Origin: an uncultured Hungatella sp.
Lineage (GTDB): Bacteria > Bacillota > Clostridia > Lachnospirales > Lachnospiraceae
Direction: 5' to 3'
DNA: 58,625 nucleotides
Assembly (NCBI GenBank): GCA_947089145.1
Contig: CAMUJH010000027.1
Span: 1 to 58,625 of the forward strand
The notes under the pieces were generated by a model. That model saw only the letters and a program-made list of their open reading frames with translations, was not told the origin of the DNA and did not search any database. This document shows, piece by piece, positions 33,211-41,301 of this stretch. Every line of letters starts with the position of its first letter. Position 1 is the first letter of the stretch. Both the position numbers and the translations under genes were made by a program.

Positions 33211-33833
33211 AAATACTTGTAGCCTGCGAGGAATCCCAGGCGGTGACGAAGGAATTTCGAAGGCTGGGCCATGAGGCCTATTCCTGCGACATTGAGCCGT
33301 GTTCAGGCGGGCATCCGGAGTGGCATCTGCAGCAGGACGTGATTCCTCTGCTGTCAGAAAAATGGGATATGATTATTGCATTTCCGCCTTGCACGCATCT
33401 GGCCGTGTCGGGAGCCCGGTATTTTGAAGCCAAGAAAAAGGACGGGCGGCAACAGCAGGGCATCGAGTTCTTTATGAGATTTGTTAGTGTGGATTGTGAG
33501 AGGGTAGCTATAGAGAACCCGATAGGGATCATGTCAACCAGATATAGAAAACCGGATCAGATCATACAGCCTTATGAGTTCGGCCATGCGGAACGGAAAA
33601 GCACCTGCCTGTGGCTTAAGGGGCTTCCCAAACTGGTACCTACGGATATAGTCAAGCCAGAGCTGCATATTTGTGGGAATGGGGTTATTGACAGCAAATG
33701 GCATTACCATACATACAATCTCCCTGCCAAGGAACGGGCAAGGATGCGTAGCAAGACGTTTCCCGGCATTGCGAGGGCCATGGCGGAGCAATGGGGGAGG
33801 AAGGAGGGAATAGGGGAAAATGAGGTTGATTGA
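33207..33833 (+). CDS. Phage cytosine-methyltransferase-like protein
   Basis: A 208-aa protein starting in an ATGA overlap. MKILVACEESQAVTKEFRRL resembles the AdoMet-binding start of C5 methylases, and FPPCTHLAVSG holds the Pro-Cys of the catalytic motif. IENPIGIMSTRYRKPDQIIQ is split here as IENPIGIMS and RKPDQIIQPYEFG. The group is often called DNA cytosine methyltransferase in phage annotations, but it is short for an active enzyme and lacks a clear target-recognition domain. Confidence 0.7.
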   Translation: MKILVACEESQAVTKEFRRLGHEAYSCDIEPCSGGHPEWHLQQDVIPLLSEKWDMIIAFPPCTHLAVSGARYFEAKKKDGRQQQGIEFFMRFVSVDCERVAIENPIGIMSTRYRKPDQIIQPYEFGHAERKSTCLWLKGLPKLVPTDIVKPELHICGNGVIDSKWHYHTYNLPAKERARMRSKTFPGIARAMAEQWGRKEGIGENEVD

Positions 33834-34101
33834 CGCAGATAAATTTAAACAGCAGATTGCGGCAATAGTAATCAGAGATAATTTGGTTACGGGAAAGGGA
33901 ACTGCCTTGTGCGATTTGATTGACAGACAGCCTACCGCCTATGATGCGGATAAAGTTGTGAAACGGTTGGACGAATATGCTCATAGCGAAATATGTAATT
34001 CTCACAAAGGCTGTCCATACAAGGATAATAAGGACATGCATTGCGAGAACTGTGGTGCTATGGGAACATTGGAAATCGTAAAATCCGGCGGCATTGAATA
34101 A
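33820..34101 (+). CDS. Small protein of the MRLIDADK type
   Basis: A 93-aa protein starting MRLIDADKFKQQIAAIV, a start common to many Clostridial phage proteins of unknown role. The C-terminal part has four cysteines (CNSHKGCPYKD, HCENCGAMG), a probable zinc site. It overlaps the previous gene by 14 bp. Confidence 0.65.
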   Translation: MRLIDADKFKQQIAAIVIRDNLVTGKGTALCDLIDRQPTAYDADKVVKRLDEYAHSEICNSHKGCPYKDNKDMHCENCGAMGTLEIVKSGGIE

Positions 34102-34124
34102 TTAAGGTTGGATGGAGGTAAAAG

Positions 34125-34880
34125 ATGGAAATTTTTGAGCAAAAAATTGCGGATACGGTAAATAAAAAACTGAATGACGGCACAGTGGAGAAACTGGTTG
34201 AGCAGTACATAGAAAAGGGCGTATCGGATGCCCTGAGCAGCGTATTCTCTTATGGCGGGGAAGGGAAGAAGCTGATTGAGAAAAAATTAAGCGAAACGAT
34301 CATCCCGGCTATTGAACGCCATGACTTTAATCAGTATCTTACAAAGCTTGACACCGCGCTTACGGAAATCGTTAACATGACAAACCTGACAGAAAATGAG
34401 AAGATCCTGGAAAACTTTGCAGGGCTGATGAAAGAGCCGACAACAAAAGAGATTAAGCTGTCAGAGATATTTAAGCAGTATTGCAAACATGTTGCGGCCG
34501 AAGTGGATACGTATAATCTGGAGGCCTGCTGTGATGATACGGAACCGTATTATGAGCATGTGACTGCACAGATGGAGGTCGAGCATGAGGATAAGAGATG
34601 GCTTAAATCAAACTATGACGATTGCGTTGTAAAGTTTACTTGTGATGAGGATAAGGATCTGAACTGCCAGATTAAGTTGTACAAGTGCGTTGATAAAAAG
34701 AAGTGGAGGATACTAAGCCATGGTGATCGTGTGGATATAGCTTCTTTACGCAACTTAAGCGGATTTGAGATTTTTATTATGACTTTAAAAAGAGCCTTTG
34801 TAGAGATTGTGATGGATGAAGAGAGCGACTGTGATGATGATATTGAGCCGGATAAAAAGCCGGAGTGGTCGCTTGATTAG
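34125..34880 (+). CDS. Hypothetical phage protein, 251 aa
   Basis: An acidic, helical protein (MEIFEQKIADTVNKKLNDGT) with a beta-rich C-terminal half ending in an Asp/Glu run (DEESDCDDDIEPDK). GGAGGTAAAAG precedes the ATG. No family recognised. Confidence 0.65.
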   Translation: MEIFEQKIADTVNKKLNDGTVEKLVEQYIEKGVSDALSSVFSYGGEGKKLIEKKLSETIIPAIERHDFNQYLTKLDTALTEIVNMTNLTENEKILENFAGLMKEPTTKEIKLSEIFKQYCKHVAAEVDTYNLEACCDDTEPYYEHVTAQMEVEHEDKRWLKSNYDDCVVKFTCDEDKDLNCQIKLYKCVDKKKWRILSHGDRVDIASLRNLSGFEIFIMTLKRAFVEIVMDEESDCDDDIEPDKKPEWSLD

Positions 34881-34928
34881 GGAATGACGGGGTGATATAG
34901 AAATTTGGAGTAAAGGAGATGGATATAA

Positions 34929-35327
34929 ATGAATATCAAAGAATATGCAAAATCAATCAGCGGAAAAGAGTACGGTTATCCGCAGTTTACGAAAGAGGAA
35001 ATCGAGACAGCGGAAGAGAACGGCTTCATCATCGTCTATGGGGCCTCCGACGATCTTATGGAATTCGACGGGGGATTCTGTGGCGAAGGCGGGTGCTTTG
35101 ACGGCGGGGAAGTTTTCTTTAACAAACATGGAGTGTGTTATGATGACGAGAAAAGAGAAAGTTATCCTAACTGTATAAATGCGGTGTGGGATGGGGATAC
35201 GGACGAGAGTGGAAAACTTATTCCATGGACTTATGAAACCGACATCCCACACGAGACATTCATGATCTATGAGGGAGGGGAGCCTTATTGCCGTGGGATC
35301 GTGTTCAGATTGGAGGATGTGAGGTGA
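34929..35327 (+). CDS. Hypothetical phage protein
   Basis: A 132-aa protein starting MNIKEYAKSISGKEYGYPQF. The core ENGFIIVYGASDDLMEFDG, then GEGGCFDGGEV, suggests a small alpha/beta fold that recurs in Clostridial phages; function unknown. AAAGGAGATGG lies upstream. The next 200 bp hold only a 20-codon zinc-ribbon fragment (35381-35443). Confidence 0.6.
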   Translation: MNIKEYAKSISGKEYGYPQFTKEEIETAEENGFIIVYGASDDLMEFDGGFCGEGGCFDGGEVFFNKHGVCYDDEKRESYPNCINAVWDGDTDESGKLIPWTYETDIPHETFMIYEGGEPYCRGIVFRLEDVR

Positions 35328-35537
35328 AAATAACACCAAGAAAACCAACTGACCAGGGCCACTCCTGATCCGCCAGAGAAATGATGGAAATGGAAGAGAC
35401 TTTTCATCATGAAAGGAATTATTTTATATGTCCTGATTGTTAAGATGATTACCGCAGAATGTGTCTTGAGGATTAGCTTAGTATCCTGATGGAAGGCATA
35501 TCATAGTATTTTTATGTTACGCATGGTGGGAGGGAAT

Positions 35538-35879
35538 ATGTATAGGCAGATGAAAATATTTGATTTCATAGAGAAACCGCCAGAAAGTGAACGGAGGCTA
35601 CCCCGGACACAATTTGAGCAGCTGTTTGAAAAGGTAAGAGATCCGGTATGTCTATGTGCCAACTGTCTATGCGAGTTTTGTTTGAATAATGCGGAGCAAT
35701 CGCCGGGCAGAGTTAAGCCCGGGGAGATGCAGGAGCCGTGCTTCAACTGTGATGAATGCCGGGTATATGATGGAGATCGCCGGAAACAGAATCAGCAAAA
35801 GGAAGAATGCAAGGAATTTGTTATATCTGATTATGGAGTCAAAAGAAACAGAAAAGAGATAAGGATGGTGAAAAAGTAG
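35538..35879 (+). CDS. Cysteine-rich hypothetical protein
   Basis: A 113-aa protein with ATG 35538 after GGGAGGG. It starts MYRQMKIFDFIEKPP. It holds a dense cysteine cluster, CLCANCLCEFCLNN and CFNCDECRVYDG, likely binding two zinc ions. The sequence resembles small phage proteins beginning with MKIFDF; role unknown. Confidence 0.6.
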   Translation: MYRQMKIFDFIEKPPESERRLPRTQFEQLFEKVRDPVCLCANCLCEFCLNNAEQSPGRVKPGEMQEPCFNCDECRVYDGDRRKQNQQKEECKEFVISDYGVKRNRKEIRMVKK

Positions 35880-35972
35880 ATGGTGTCTACTGGAGTGCAT
35901 CATAAAAGCAGCCGTCTTTATGGAATGCGTACGTGAGAATTCAGTTAAAGGATTAAATTTGGAGGATATACT

Positions 35973-36383
35973 GTGGAGAAACAATATAGGCTAGAGGATT
36001 TTAAAAAGATTGCAGAGGGAGACAGCTTTAGAGGCCGTGATATAGATTTAATGTACTTTTCAATTAGCAAAGAGGAAGACTTTCCGAAAGCGATAAGGAA
36101 AAGAGTGAACTCTATGATAAGAGATACAATTTTCAAATATGAGAAGTCACATAGATGTAGTCTGGATGTTCATCAATTAGAGCTAGATATTAGGCTTTTG
36201 GTTTCCATGGCAAATGCAGAGCATAAGCCTGAAAGTACAATCGATATAACGCTTACAAGTTGTGAGACAGACAATAAGGAGATATTAATATATGATGAAT
36301 TTGTAGTGGGTTCTGACAATCCAATATATATGGTTTTCAAAAAATACTTTATGGAGCGATTGGGAAGGACACTATTTAGATAA
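35973..36383 (+). CDS. Hypothetical protein
   Basis: A 136-aa protein from a GTG start with GGAGG at 35961. Mixed alpha/beta with no recognised motif. Base composition is lower in GC than the flanking genes, which may indicate separate acquisition. Confidence 0.5.
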   Translation: MEKQYRLEDFKKIAEGDSFRGRDIDLMYFSISKEEDFPKAIRKRVNSMIRDTIFKYEKSHRCSLDVHQLELDIRLLVSMANAEHKPESTIDITLTSCETDNKEILIYDEFVVGSDNPIYMVFKKYFMERLGRTLFR

Positions 36384-36463
36384 TGGATATGGAAAAGAGT
36401 ATTATAAGTTTCATATTAATAGCATTGACAGGGTACTTGGAGCTGAGATAAAGGAGACTAAAC

Positions 36464-36775
36464 ATGGAAATTGATGAAATGATAGAAGAACTTCTCGGAA
36501 TGGACATTGTTAAAGCAGATAATAGGGTTGCCTTCTCAAAAGAGGCAAGACAGTTGATCCATAAGATTGCTGAGAAGTGCAACGCCATTCCGATTATGGA
36601 TGAAACTAGGGAACGGGCCAAGGAATATGCCAGAGGTCTGTCTGCTGAACAGGTGTATTCGGATATGCTTTATAAAATCGTAGAGGCACCTACCAGGCTC
36701 CACATGAGATTGTCGACAAGAATGTTGATACCAATTATTGACCTCAAGCTGCTAAGCATGGAAACGGAGGGATAA
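36464..36775 (+). CDS. Hypothetical helical protein
   Basis: A 103-aa protein starting MEIDEMIEELLGMDIVKADN, with AAAGGAG upstream. No family recognised; it may be a small regulator or partner of nearby zinc proteins. Confidence 0.55.
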   Translation: MEIDEMIEELLGMDIVKADNRVAFSKEARQLIHKIAEKCNAIPIMDETRERAKEYARGLSAEQVYSDMLYKIVEAPTRLHMRLSTRMLIPIIDLKLLSMETEG

Positions 36776-36777
36776 AT

Positions 36778-37005
36778 ATGGAAATGAGGATATGGCCAAG
36801 AGGACTAAAGGAAAAGGGCGGATACGCTATGATGCCTATGAGAAAGAACGTTCCGGCTGGACGGGATGGATGGGAGCTTACACAATGTCCGGCGTGTGGG
36901 CGTGAATGTTGGAAGACGCCGTTTCTTTCAGCAGTGCTTCAACAGGGAGCTACTGCCTTATGTACGGAATGCGCCCTGCGGAAAGGAATGGAGGTAAATG
37001 GCTAA
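36778..37005 (+). CDS. Small zinc-binding protein
   Basis: A 75-aa protein with CPACGREC and CTECALRKG, two knuckles of a probable zinc site. GGAGGG precedes the ATG, two bases after the previous stop. It overlaps the next small gene by 8 bp. Confidence 0.6.
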   Translation: MEMRIWPRGLKEKGGYAMMPMRKNVPAGRDGWELTQCPACGRECWKTPFLSAVLQQGATALCTECALRKGMEVNG

Positions 37006-37135
37006 GACAAAAAGCGTATCAAGACCTAAAGCGTGGGCAGATAAAGCTATTGTACATGAAATGAAGGGACCAGCGACGGTTTCAAAAGCCATACAACAGT
37101 ACATAAGGCGGCGTCTGGCGGAGGGAGGGCTATGA
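36998..37135 (+). CDS. 45-aa basic protein
   Basis: An ATG at 36998 with GGAGG upstream opens 45 codons (MAKTKSVSRPKAWADKA, IQQYIRRRLAEGGL). It overlaps the gene before by 8 bp and the gene after by ATGA. The overlaps argue for a real micro-gene. Role unknown. Confidence 0.5.
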   Translation: MAKTKSVSRPKAWADKAIVHEMKGPATVSKAIQQYIRRRLAEGGL

Positions 37136-37344
37136 AGTGTTCAATCTGCGGCAGAAAATTAAAGAACCCAAAGAGCCGGGAGCTGGGATATGGGCCGGTC
37201 TGCTATAAAAGGAAATTTGGCATTACCCCGCATGCAGGCCGCAGGGATGTCGATTTGCCGGTATCAGCAGTAGAAGAGGCCGATCACAATCTCCCAGGAC
37301 AGATATCTATGGAAGATTATCTGCAGATGCTTTTGGGGCAGTAA
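37132..37344 (+). CDS. DUF6011-type zinc protein
   Basis: A 70-aa protein starting MKCSICGRKLKNPKSRELGY, with GPVCYKRKFG completing a Cys cluster. This treble-clef-like start is typical of DUF6011 phage proteins. It ends a packed run of small genes before the regulator at 37435. Confidence 0.65.
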   Translation: MKCSICGRKLKNPKSRELGYGPVCYKRKFGITPHAGRRDVDLPVSAVEEADHNLPGQISMEDYLQMLLGQ

Positions 37345-37382
37345 AAAAGGAGAGTGCTTTCGCAACCCTCCAACAGACAGTT

Positions 37383-37399
37383 AGATTATAACATAATCT
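37383..37399. promoter_or_regulatory. Palindrome upstream of the late regulator
   Basis: AGATTAT and ATAATCT (7-bp arms, 3-base centre), 36 bp before the regulator gene. A candidate operator or promoter element. Confidence 0.4.
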
Positions 37400-37434
37400 G
37401 ATAGAATTTGAAATAGGATCAGGAGGGCGATTGC

Positions 37435-38187
37435 ATGAAAACGGACAACAAAAATATTGACACCGGGAAGGCGGCGGCACTCAGATCGGCCGGCTGGAAA
37501 AGTGAGAGGATTGCCGCAGAAATGGGAATTACACCTGAAGCAGTAGAAGAGGCTCTGCGTGCTCATGCGGAAAAGCCGGTCCGAGAACAAAAACGCAAAG
37601 CTGAGGAAGAAGCGAAACCAGAGAAGATTGTGTGTCTCTCATCCGCAGAACTGCGTGAAATATATGAAAAAGCAGCTGCGATTGGGGCGAGAGAGGCGCT
37701 CAGGACATTCGAGCAGGAGCGGAAGAAAGAGTACAGCCACCGGGCTGACAAGCGGCTTCGCAATACCAAACTTCTTCTGCGGAATTATCACATGCTGAAG
37801 GAGCACGCAGAAAATTCTGTTTTTGGCCGGACGCAGATGAAAGAGTCGGCGCTGGATATTCTGGAATCCATGATGTCCATCTATAATGACGAGGTTATCA
37901 TCCAGAGCATTAAGAACAGCGCCACCAGAACGGCTATCATCGTATCCCATATCGAAATTATGTTCGGATTGTATTATTCTTACTGCGATAGGTCCACTAA
38001 TAGGGAGATTGATCTGCGTCGGTATAATGTGGTATGGGATATGTATATGGCGGAGGATACGCTGTCGGCCAAGGAGATTGCGGAAAAGCAGAATATTTCC
38101 AAGGACAGCGTATATTCGGATCTCCGGGTAGGGATTGAGAGGCTGACGGCGCTCATTTTTGGGGTGGACGGATTGCACGTTCGATAA
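37435..38187 (+). CDS. ArpU-like phage late-gene regulator
   Basis: A 250-aa DNA-binding protein. The N-terminus has a first HTH (ALRSAGWKSERIAAEMGITP), followed by a charged coiled segment. The C-terminal half ends with LSAKEIAEKQNISKDSVYSD and RVGIERLTALIFGVDG, the sigma-region-4-like end seen in ArpU/late activator proteins of Firmicutes phages. In such phages the regulator switches on the packaging and structural operon that follows, here the symporter cassette and terS. Confidence 0.7.
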   Translation: MKTDNKNIDTGKAAALRSAGWKSERIAAEMGITPEAVEEALRAHAEKPVREQKRKAEEEAKPEKIVCLSSAELREIYEKAAAIGAREALRTFEQERKKEYSHRADKRLRNTKLLLRNYHMLKEHAENSVFGRTQMKESALDILESMMSIYNDEVIIQSIKNSATRTAIIVSHIEIMFGLYYSYCDRSTNREIDLRRYNVVWDMYMAEDTLSAKEIAEKQNISKDSVYSDLRVGIERLTALIFGVDGLHVR

Positions 38188-38272
38188 ATCCTCCGGCTCA
38201 AAAAACTTTCCATTGACATTACAATATAAAAGTGGGAAAATTGTACTCGTAAAATTCTAAATCGAACGTCGG

Positions 38273-38304
38273 GGAAGCCTGGTAGTATTTAGGGCTTCCT
38301 TTTT
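38273..38304 (+). terminator. Terminator after the late regulator
   Basis: GGAAGCC (38273-38279) pairs with GGCTTCC (38293-38299), followed by five T. A TTGACA (38213-38218) with an indistinct -10 lies between the regulator gene and this hairpin, so it may instead be a late promoter followed by an attenuator. Confidence 0.65.
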
Positions 38305-38385
38305 CGTGCAATTTTTCCGGGAAAGGAGAGGGAGCAGGAAGAGGATGGCATGAGGGCTCCTCCAAAAGAAAAAAGGAGGAATACC

Positions 38386-39771
38386 ATGAATTATACTTTG
38401 ATCGTGCTGTTGGCCTATGCGGTGGTAATGTTTGGGGCAACGGTGCTTATGACAAAAAAAGAGGGCAATGTCGAAAGGTTCAGTGTCGGGAATAGAGATA
38501 TCGGATGGGGCGTATCCGCGCTGAGCATAGCTGCCACATGGATATGGGCGCCGGCGCTGTTCACGTCAACCGAGAACGCATACACAAAGGGCTTTGCAGG
38601 GCTCTTCTGGTTCCTGGTACCGAATGTGCTTTGCCTGATACTGTTCATCCCTTTTGCAAAAAGGATAAGGGAAGAAATGCCGGAGGGGATCACTCTTTCC
38701 GGGTATATGCATGAAAAATACCGGTCCGGCTCCGTGAAGAACATTTACCTGCTTCAGCTCGGAGCGTTGTCGGTATTATCTACCGGGGTGCAGCTGCTGG
38801 CAGGCAGCAAGATTTTAAGTATGCTTACGGGGATCCCTTTTGCCACCATGACGGTGATCATGGCGGCGATTGCGTTTTCCTATTCCCAGTTTTCCGGGAT
38901 AAGGGCCTCGATACTGACAGATGCCATTCAGATGGTCTTCATGTTGGCCGCCAGCATAGGTTTTGTGGCTTTTGGTGTAAAGAATGGCGGAGGGCTGGAA
39001 ACGCTGCTTACGGGTTTAAGAGGAACCACAGGGGATGCCGGACGCCTGTTCTCGGCAAGTGGACTGGAAATTTTCCTCGGATTCGGGCTTCCGACCACAA
39101 TCGGACTTATATCCGGGCCGTTTGGGGATCAGTGCTTTTGGCAGAGGGCTTTCTGCGTGAAAAAGGACAGGATCGGCAGGGCATTTCTGGTAGGAGCTTT
39201 GCTGTTTGGCCTTGTGCCGTTGTCGATGGGGATTCTCGGATTTATCGGCGCCGGCATGGGATATGCCGCGGTGGATACCGGAGTGATCAATTTTGAATTG
39301 ATAAGCACATTATTTCCGGCCTGGGCGGTGATCCCGTTTTTGTTTATGATTATTTCCGGCCTGCTGTCCACGATTGACAGTAACCTGTGCGCAGTATCAT
39401 CCCTCACAACAGACATTTTTCAGAAAAATACAATGGGGAAAACAAAACTCTCCATGATTTTGCTGTTGGCCGCCGGTATTGCAATAGCGAATATCCCAGG
39501 GCTGACGATAACGCACCTTTTCCTGATGTACGGAACGCTTAGAGCCTCCACATTGTTGCCAACGGTTCTTACCCTTAAAGGCGTAAGGCTGGCGCCGCAG
39601 GGCATCGTGGCAGGAGTTATCTCTGCCATGCTGATCGGCCTGCCAGTGTTCGGGTATGGAAATATAAAGGGGATCGCCATTTGCAAGACTGCAGGGAGCC
39701 TTCTGACAGTCGCCCTCTCTGGAGCCGTGGCGCTGGCCGTGATCAGAAAGCGGGGTGAGAGCCATGGGTGA
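38386..39771 (+). CDS. Sodium:solute symporter (SSS) family transporter
   Basis: A 461-aa membrane protein with about thirteen hydrophobic segments, the LeuT-like SSS fold that co-imports a small solute with sodium. Recognisable parts are FSVGNRDIGWGVSALSIAA, ATWIWAPALFTSTENAYTKG at helix 1-2, QFSGIRASILTDAIQMVFM and SGLLSTIDSNLCAVSSLTTD, the sodium-site helix. AAAGGAGG precedes ATG 38386. A transporter of this size is very unusual in a phage. It overlaps the next PP-loop gene by 8 bp, so both are expressed together and the solute may be that enzyme's substrate (inference). The substrate could be urea, an amino acid or another small compound. Confidence 0.85.
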   Translation: MNYTLIVLLAYAVVMFGATVLMTKKEGNVERFSVGNRDIGWGVSALSIAATWIWAPALFTSTENAYTKGFAGLFWFLVPNVLCLILFIPFAKRIREEMPEGITLSGYMHEKYRSGSVKNIYLLQLGALSVLSTGVQLLAGSKILSMLTGIPFATMTVIMAAIAFSYSQFSGIRASILTDAIQMVFMLAASIGFVAFGVKNGGGLETLLTGLRGTTGDAGRLFSASGLEIFLGFGLPTTIGLISGPFGDQCFWQRAFCVKKDRIGRAFLVGALLFGLVPLSMGILGFIGAGMGYAAVDTGVINFELISTLFPAWAVIPFLFMIISGLLSTIDSNLCAVSSLTTDIFQKNTMGKTKLSMILLLAAGIAIANIPGLTITHLFLMYGTLRASTLLPTVLTLKGVRLAPQGIVAGVISAMLIGLPVFGYGNIKGIAICKTAGSLLTVALSGAVALAVIRKRGESHG

Positions 39772-40549
39772 TATACTCGGAAGAAAGCATCGGATCAAAA
39801 ATTCCGAATGGATTGAGGCATTTGCAAAGATCGAGCAGGTAGTGAGCCGGAAAGAGCTGGATCAACTGGTGGATAAAACCGTGAAGGAGATCAAAAAGAA
39901 AACCAAAGGCAAAAAAGCCGCATATGCGTGGAGCGGCGGAAAGGATTCCCTGGTCCTGGGGGAAATCTGCCGTATGGCAGGGATAGCCCCCTGTGTGCTC
40001 GTTATCTGCAATTTGGAGTACAAAGCGTTTATAGAATGGGTAGATGCTCATAAGCCTCCGGAATTGTCCATAATCAACACAGGACAGGACATGAAATGGC
40101 TGGCCGCCTATCCGCAGATGCTTTTCCCGCAGGACAGCAAATATGCGTCCATGTGGTTTCAAATCGTCCAGCATAGAGGGCAGGCGAAATATTACAAAGA
40201 GAACCAGCTGGACATGATGCTTCTGGGGCGCCGGCGGGCAGATGGGAACTATGTGGGAAGGGGAGACAATATCTATACCAACAGACAGGGCGTGACGAGA
40301 TACAGCCCGCTCTCCGACTGGACCCATGAGCAGATGCTGGCATACATCCACTATCACAATCTGGAGATGCCGCCGATCTATGACTGGAAAAACGGCTATC
40401 TCTGCGGCACCCATCCATGGCCGGCAAGGCAGTGGACCGGCAGCGTGGAGAATGCCTGGGAAGAGATTTATGAGATAGATGCTTCCATCGTAACAGAGGC
40501 GGCAGAGCATATCCAGAGCGCAAAAGACTTTCTGGATAGTCTGAAATAA
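39764..40549 (+). CDS. PP-loop / PAPS-reductase-like protein (second of three)
   Basis: A 261-aa enzyme of the PP-loop ATP pyrophosphatase family, which activates substrates by adenylation. AWSGGKDSLVLGEICRM (PP-loop at residues 57-62) is followed by LLGRRRADGNYVGRG and YSPLSDWTHEQMLAYIHYH, the usual C-terminal motif of PAPS reductases. The dedicated PAPS-reductase catalytic ECGLH cysteine is absent, so sulfate reduction is unlikely. It starts inside the end of the symporter gene and is the last gene before a spaced inverted repeat that may restart transcription. Confidence 0.8.
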   Translation: MGDILGRKHRIKNSEWIEAFAKIEQVVSRKELDQLVDKTVKEIKKKTKGKKAAYAWSGGKDSLVLGEICRMAGIAPCVLVICNLEYKAFIEWVDAHKPPELSIINTGQDMKWLAAYPQMLFPQDSKYASMWFQIVQHRGQAKYYKENQLDMMLLGRRRADGNYVGRGDNIYTNRQGVTRYSPLSDWTHEQMLAYIHYHNLEMPPIYDWKNGYLCGTHPWPARQWTGSVENAWEEIYEIDASIVTEAAEHIQSAKDFLDSLK

Positions 40550-40560
40550 AATGTTTCCAC

Positions 40561-40600
40561 TTGACAGCACTTGCAGGCAAATGTCCGCAATAGCTGTCAA
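40561..40600. promoter_or_regulatory. Inverted repeat between PP-loop and ParB genes
   Basis: TTGACAGC (40561-40568) and GCTGTCAA (40593-40600) are perfect arms with 24 bases between them. Each arm contains a consensus TTGACA -35 box, one on either strand. It may be an operator or a promoter that sets the ParB/DUF3440 genes apart from the transporter pair. Confidence 0.45.
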
Positions 40601-40674
40601 TTTTGCTATTTGCAGATGGCATATAGATCATACGTTGCATACGCTCCTACCAAATCAGTTTGGAGGATGCGGAC

Positions 40675-41301
40675 ATGAAAGTAATAAAAATGAAGCTGGC
40701 TGATCTGGCAAAGCCTGAAAAGAATGTCAGGATACACACAGAGCAGCAGATCAAAGAGTTTCGCCGGAGCGTGGAAATGTTCGGGCAGATCAGGCCGATT
40801 GTCGTGGATGAAAAGAATATCATTCTGGCAGGGAACGGCCTGTATGATACCCTCGTTGCTATGGGGAAGGATACGGCAGACGTGTACCAGTATAACAATC
40901 TCACTGAAAATCAGAAAAAGAAGCTGATGATCGCTGACAATAAGATTTTCAGCCTGGGGATTGAGAACTTGGAGACGTTGAACAGCTTTTTGGAGGACCT
41001 GCAGAGCGATCTGGATATTCCCGGATTTGATGAAGAAATACTGAAACAGATGGTGTCGGAGGCCGAGGATATCACAAGCAAGCTTTCTAAATATGGCACG
41101 CTTGACAAAGACGAGATTCAGAGTATTAAGGAAGCGGCAGAGAGAAAGGACCAGCAGATGCAGGCCGGCCAGGAAGAGCGGCAGGCGGAACAGGCTCCGG
41201 CTGCTATAGTGCAGCAGGAGCCTGTGACAGATAATGAAGATCCCACCGAGATAAGAAAATTTGTTGCCTGCCCGAAATGCGGGGAAAAGATATGGCTATA
41301 A
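40675..41301 (+). CDS. ParB/sulfiredoxin-fold protein with zinc-knuckle tail
   Basis: A 208-aa protein. The N-terminal 90 residues are ParB/Srx-like: KMKLADLAKPEKNVRIHTEQ, FGQIRPIVVDEKN, ILAGNGLYDTLVAMG (the G-x-x-R/H-like nucleotide site has changed to NGLY) and ENQKKKLMIADNK. Then follow a helical region, a Gln/Glu-rich linker and a terminal ACPKCGEKIWL zinc half-site. GGAGG precedes ATG 40675. Its end overlaps the DUF3440 gene, which suggests the two proteins form a pair, as in IbrB/IbrA. Confidence 0.75.
   Translation: MKVIKMKLADLAKPEKNVRIHTEQQIKEFRRSVEMFGQIRPIVVDEKNIILAGNGLYDTLVAMGKDTADVYQYNNLTENQKKKLMIADNKIFSLGIENLETLNSFLEDLQSDLDIPGFDEEILKQMVSEAEDITSKLSKYGTLDKDEIQSIKEAAERKDQQMQAGQEERQAEQAPAAIVQQEPVTDNEDPTEIRKFVACPKCGEKIWL

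Noticed and set aside
35381-35443. A 20-codon frame ending in CPDC
   Set aside because: It may be the stub of a zinc-ribbon gene cut by a stop codon, but the rest is too degraded to support an annotation.
38350-38385. Longer start for the symporter
   Set aside because: The upstream ATG would add 12 polar residues before the first membrane helix, while AAAGGAGG sits right before 38386.
39743-40600. A 285-codon minus-strand frame
   Set aside because: Antisense to the second PP-loop gene. No domain features, and the plus-strand gene is well supported.
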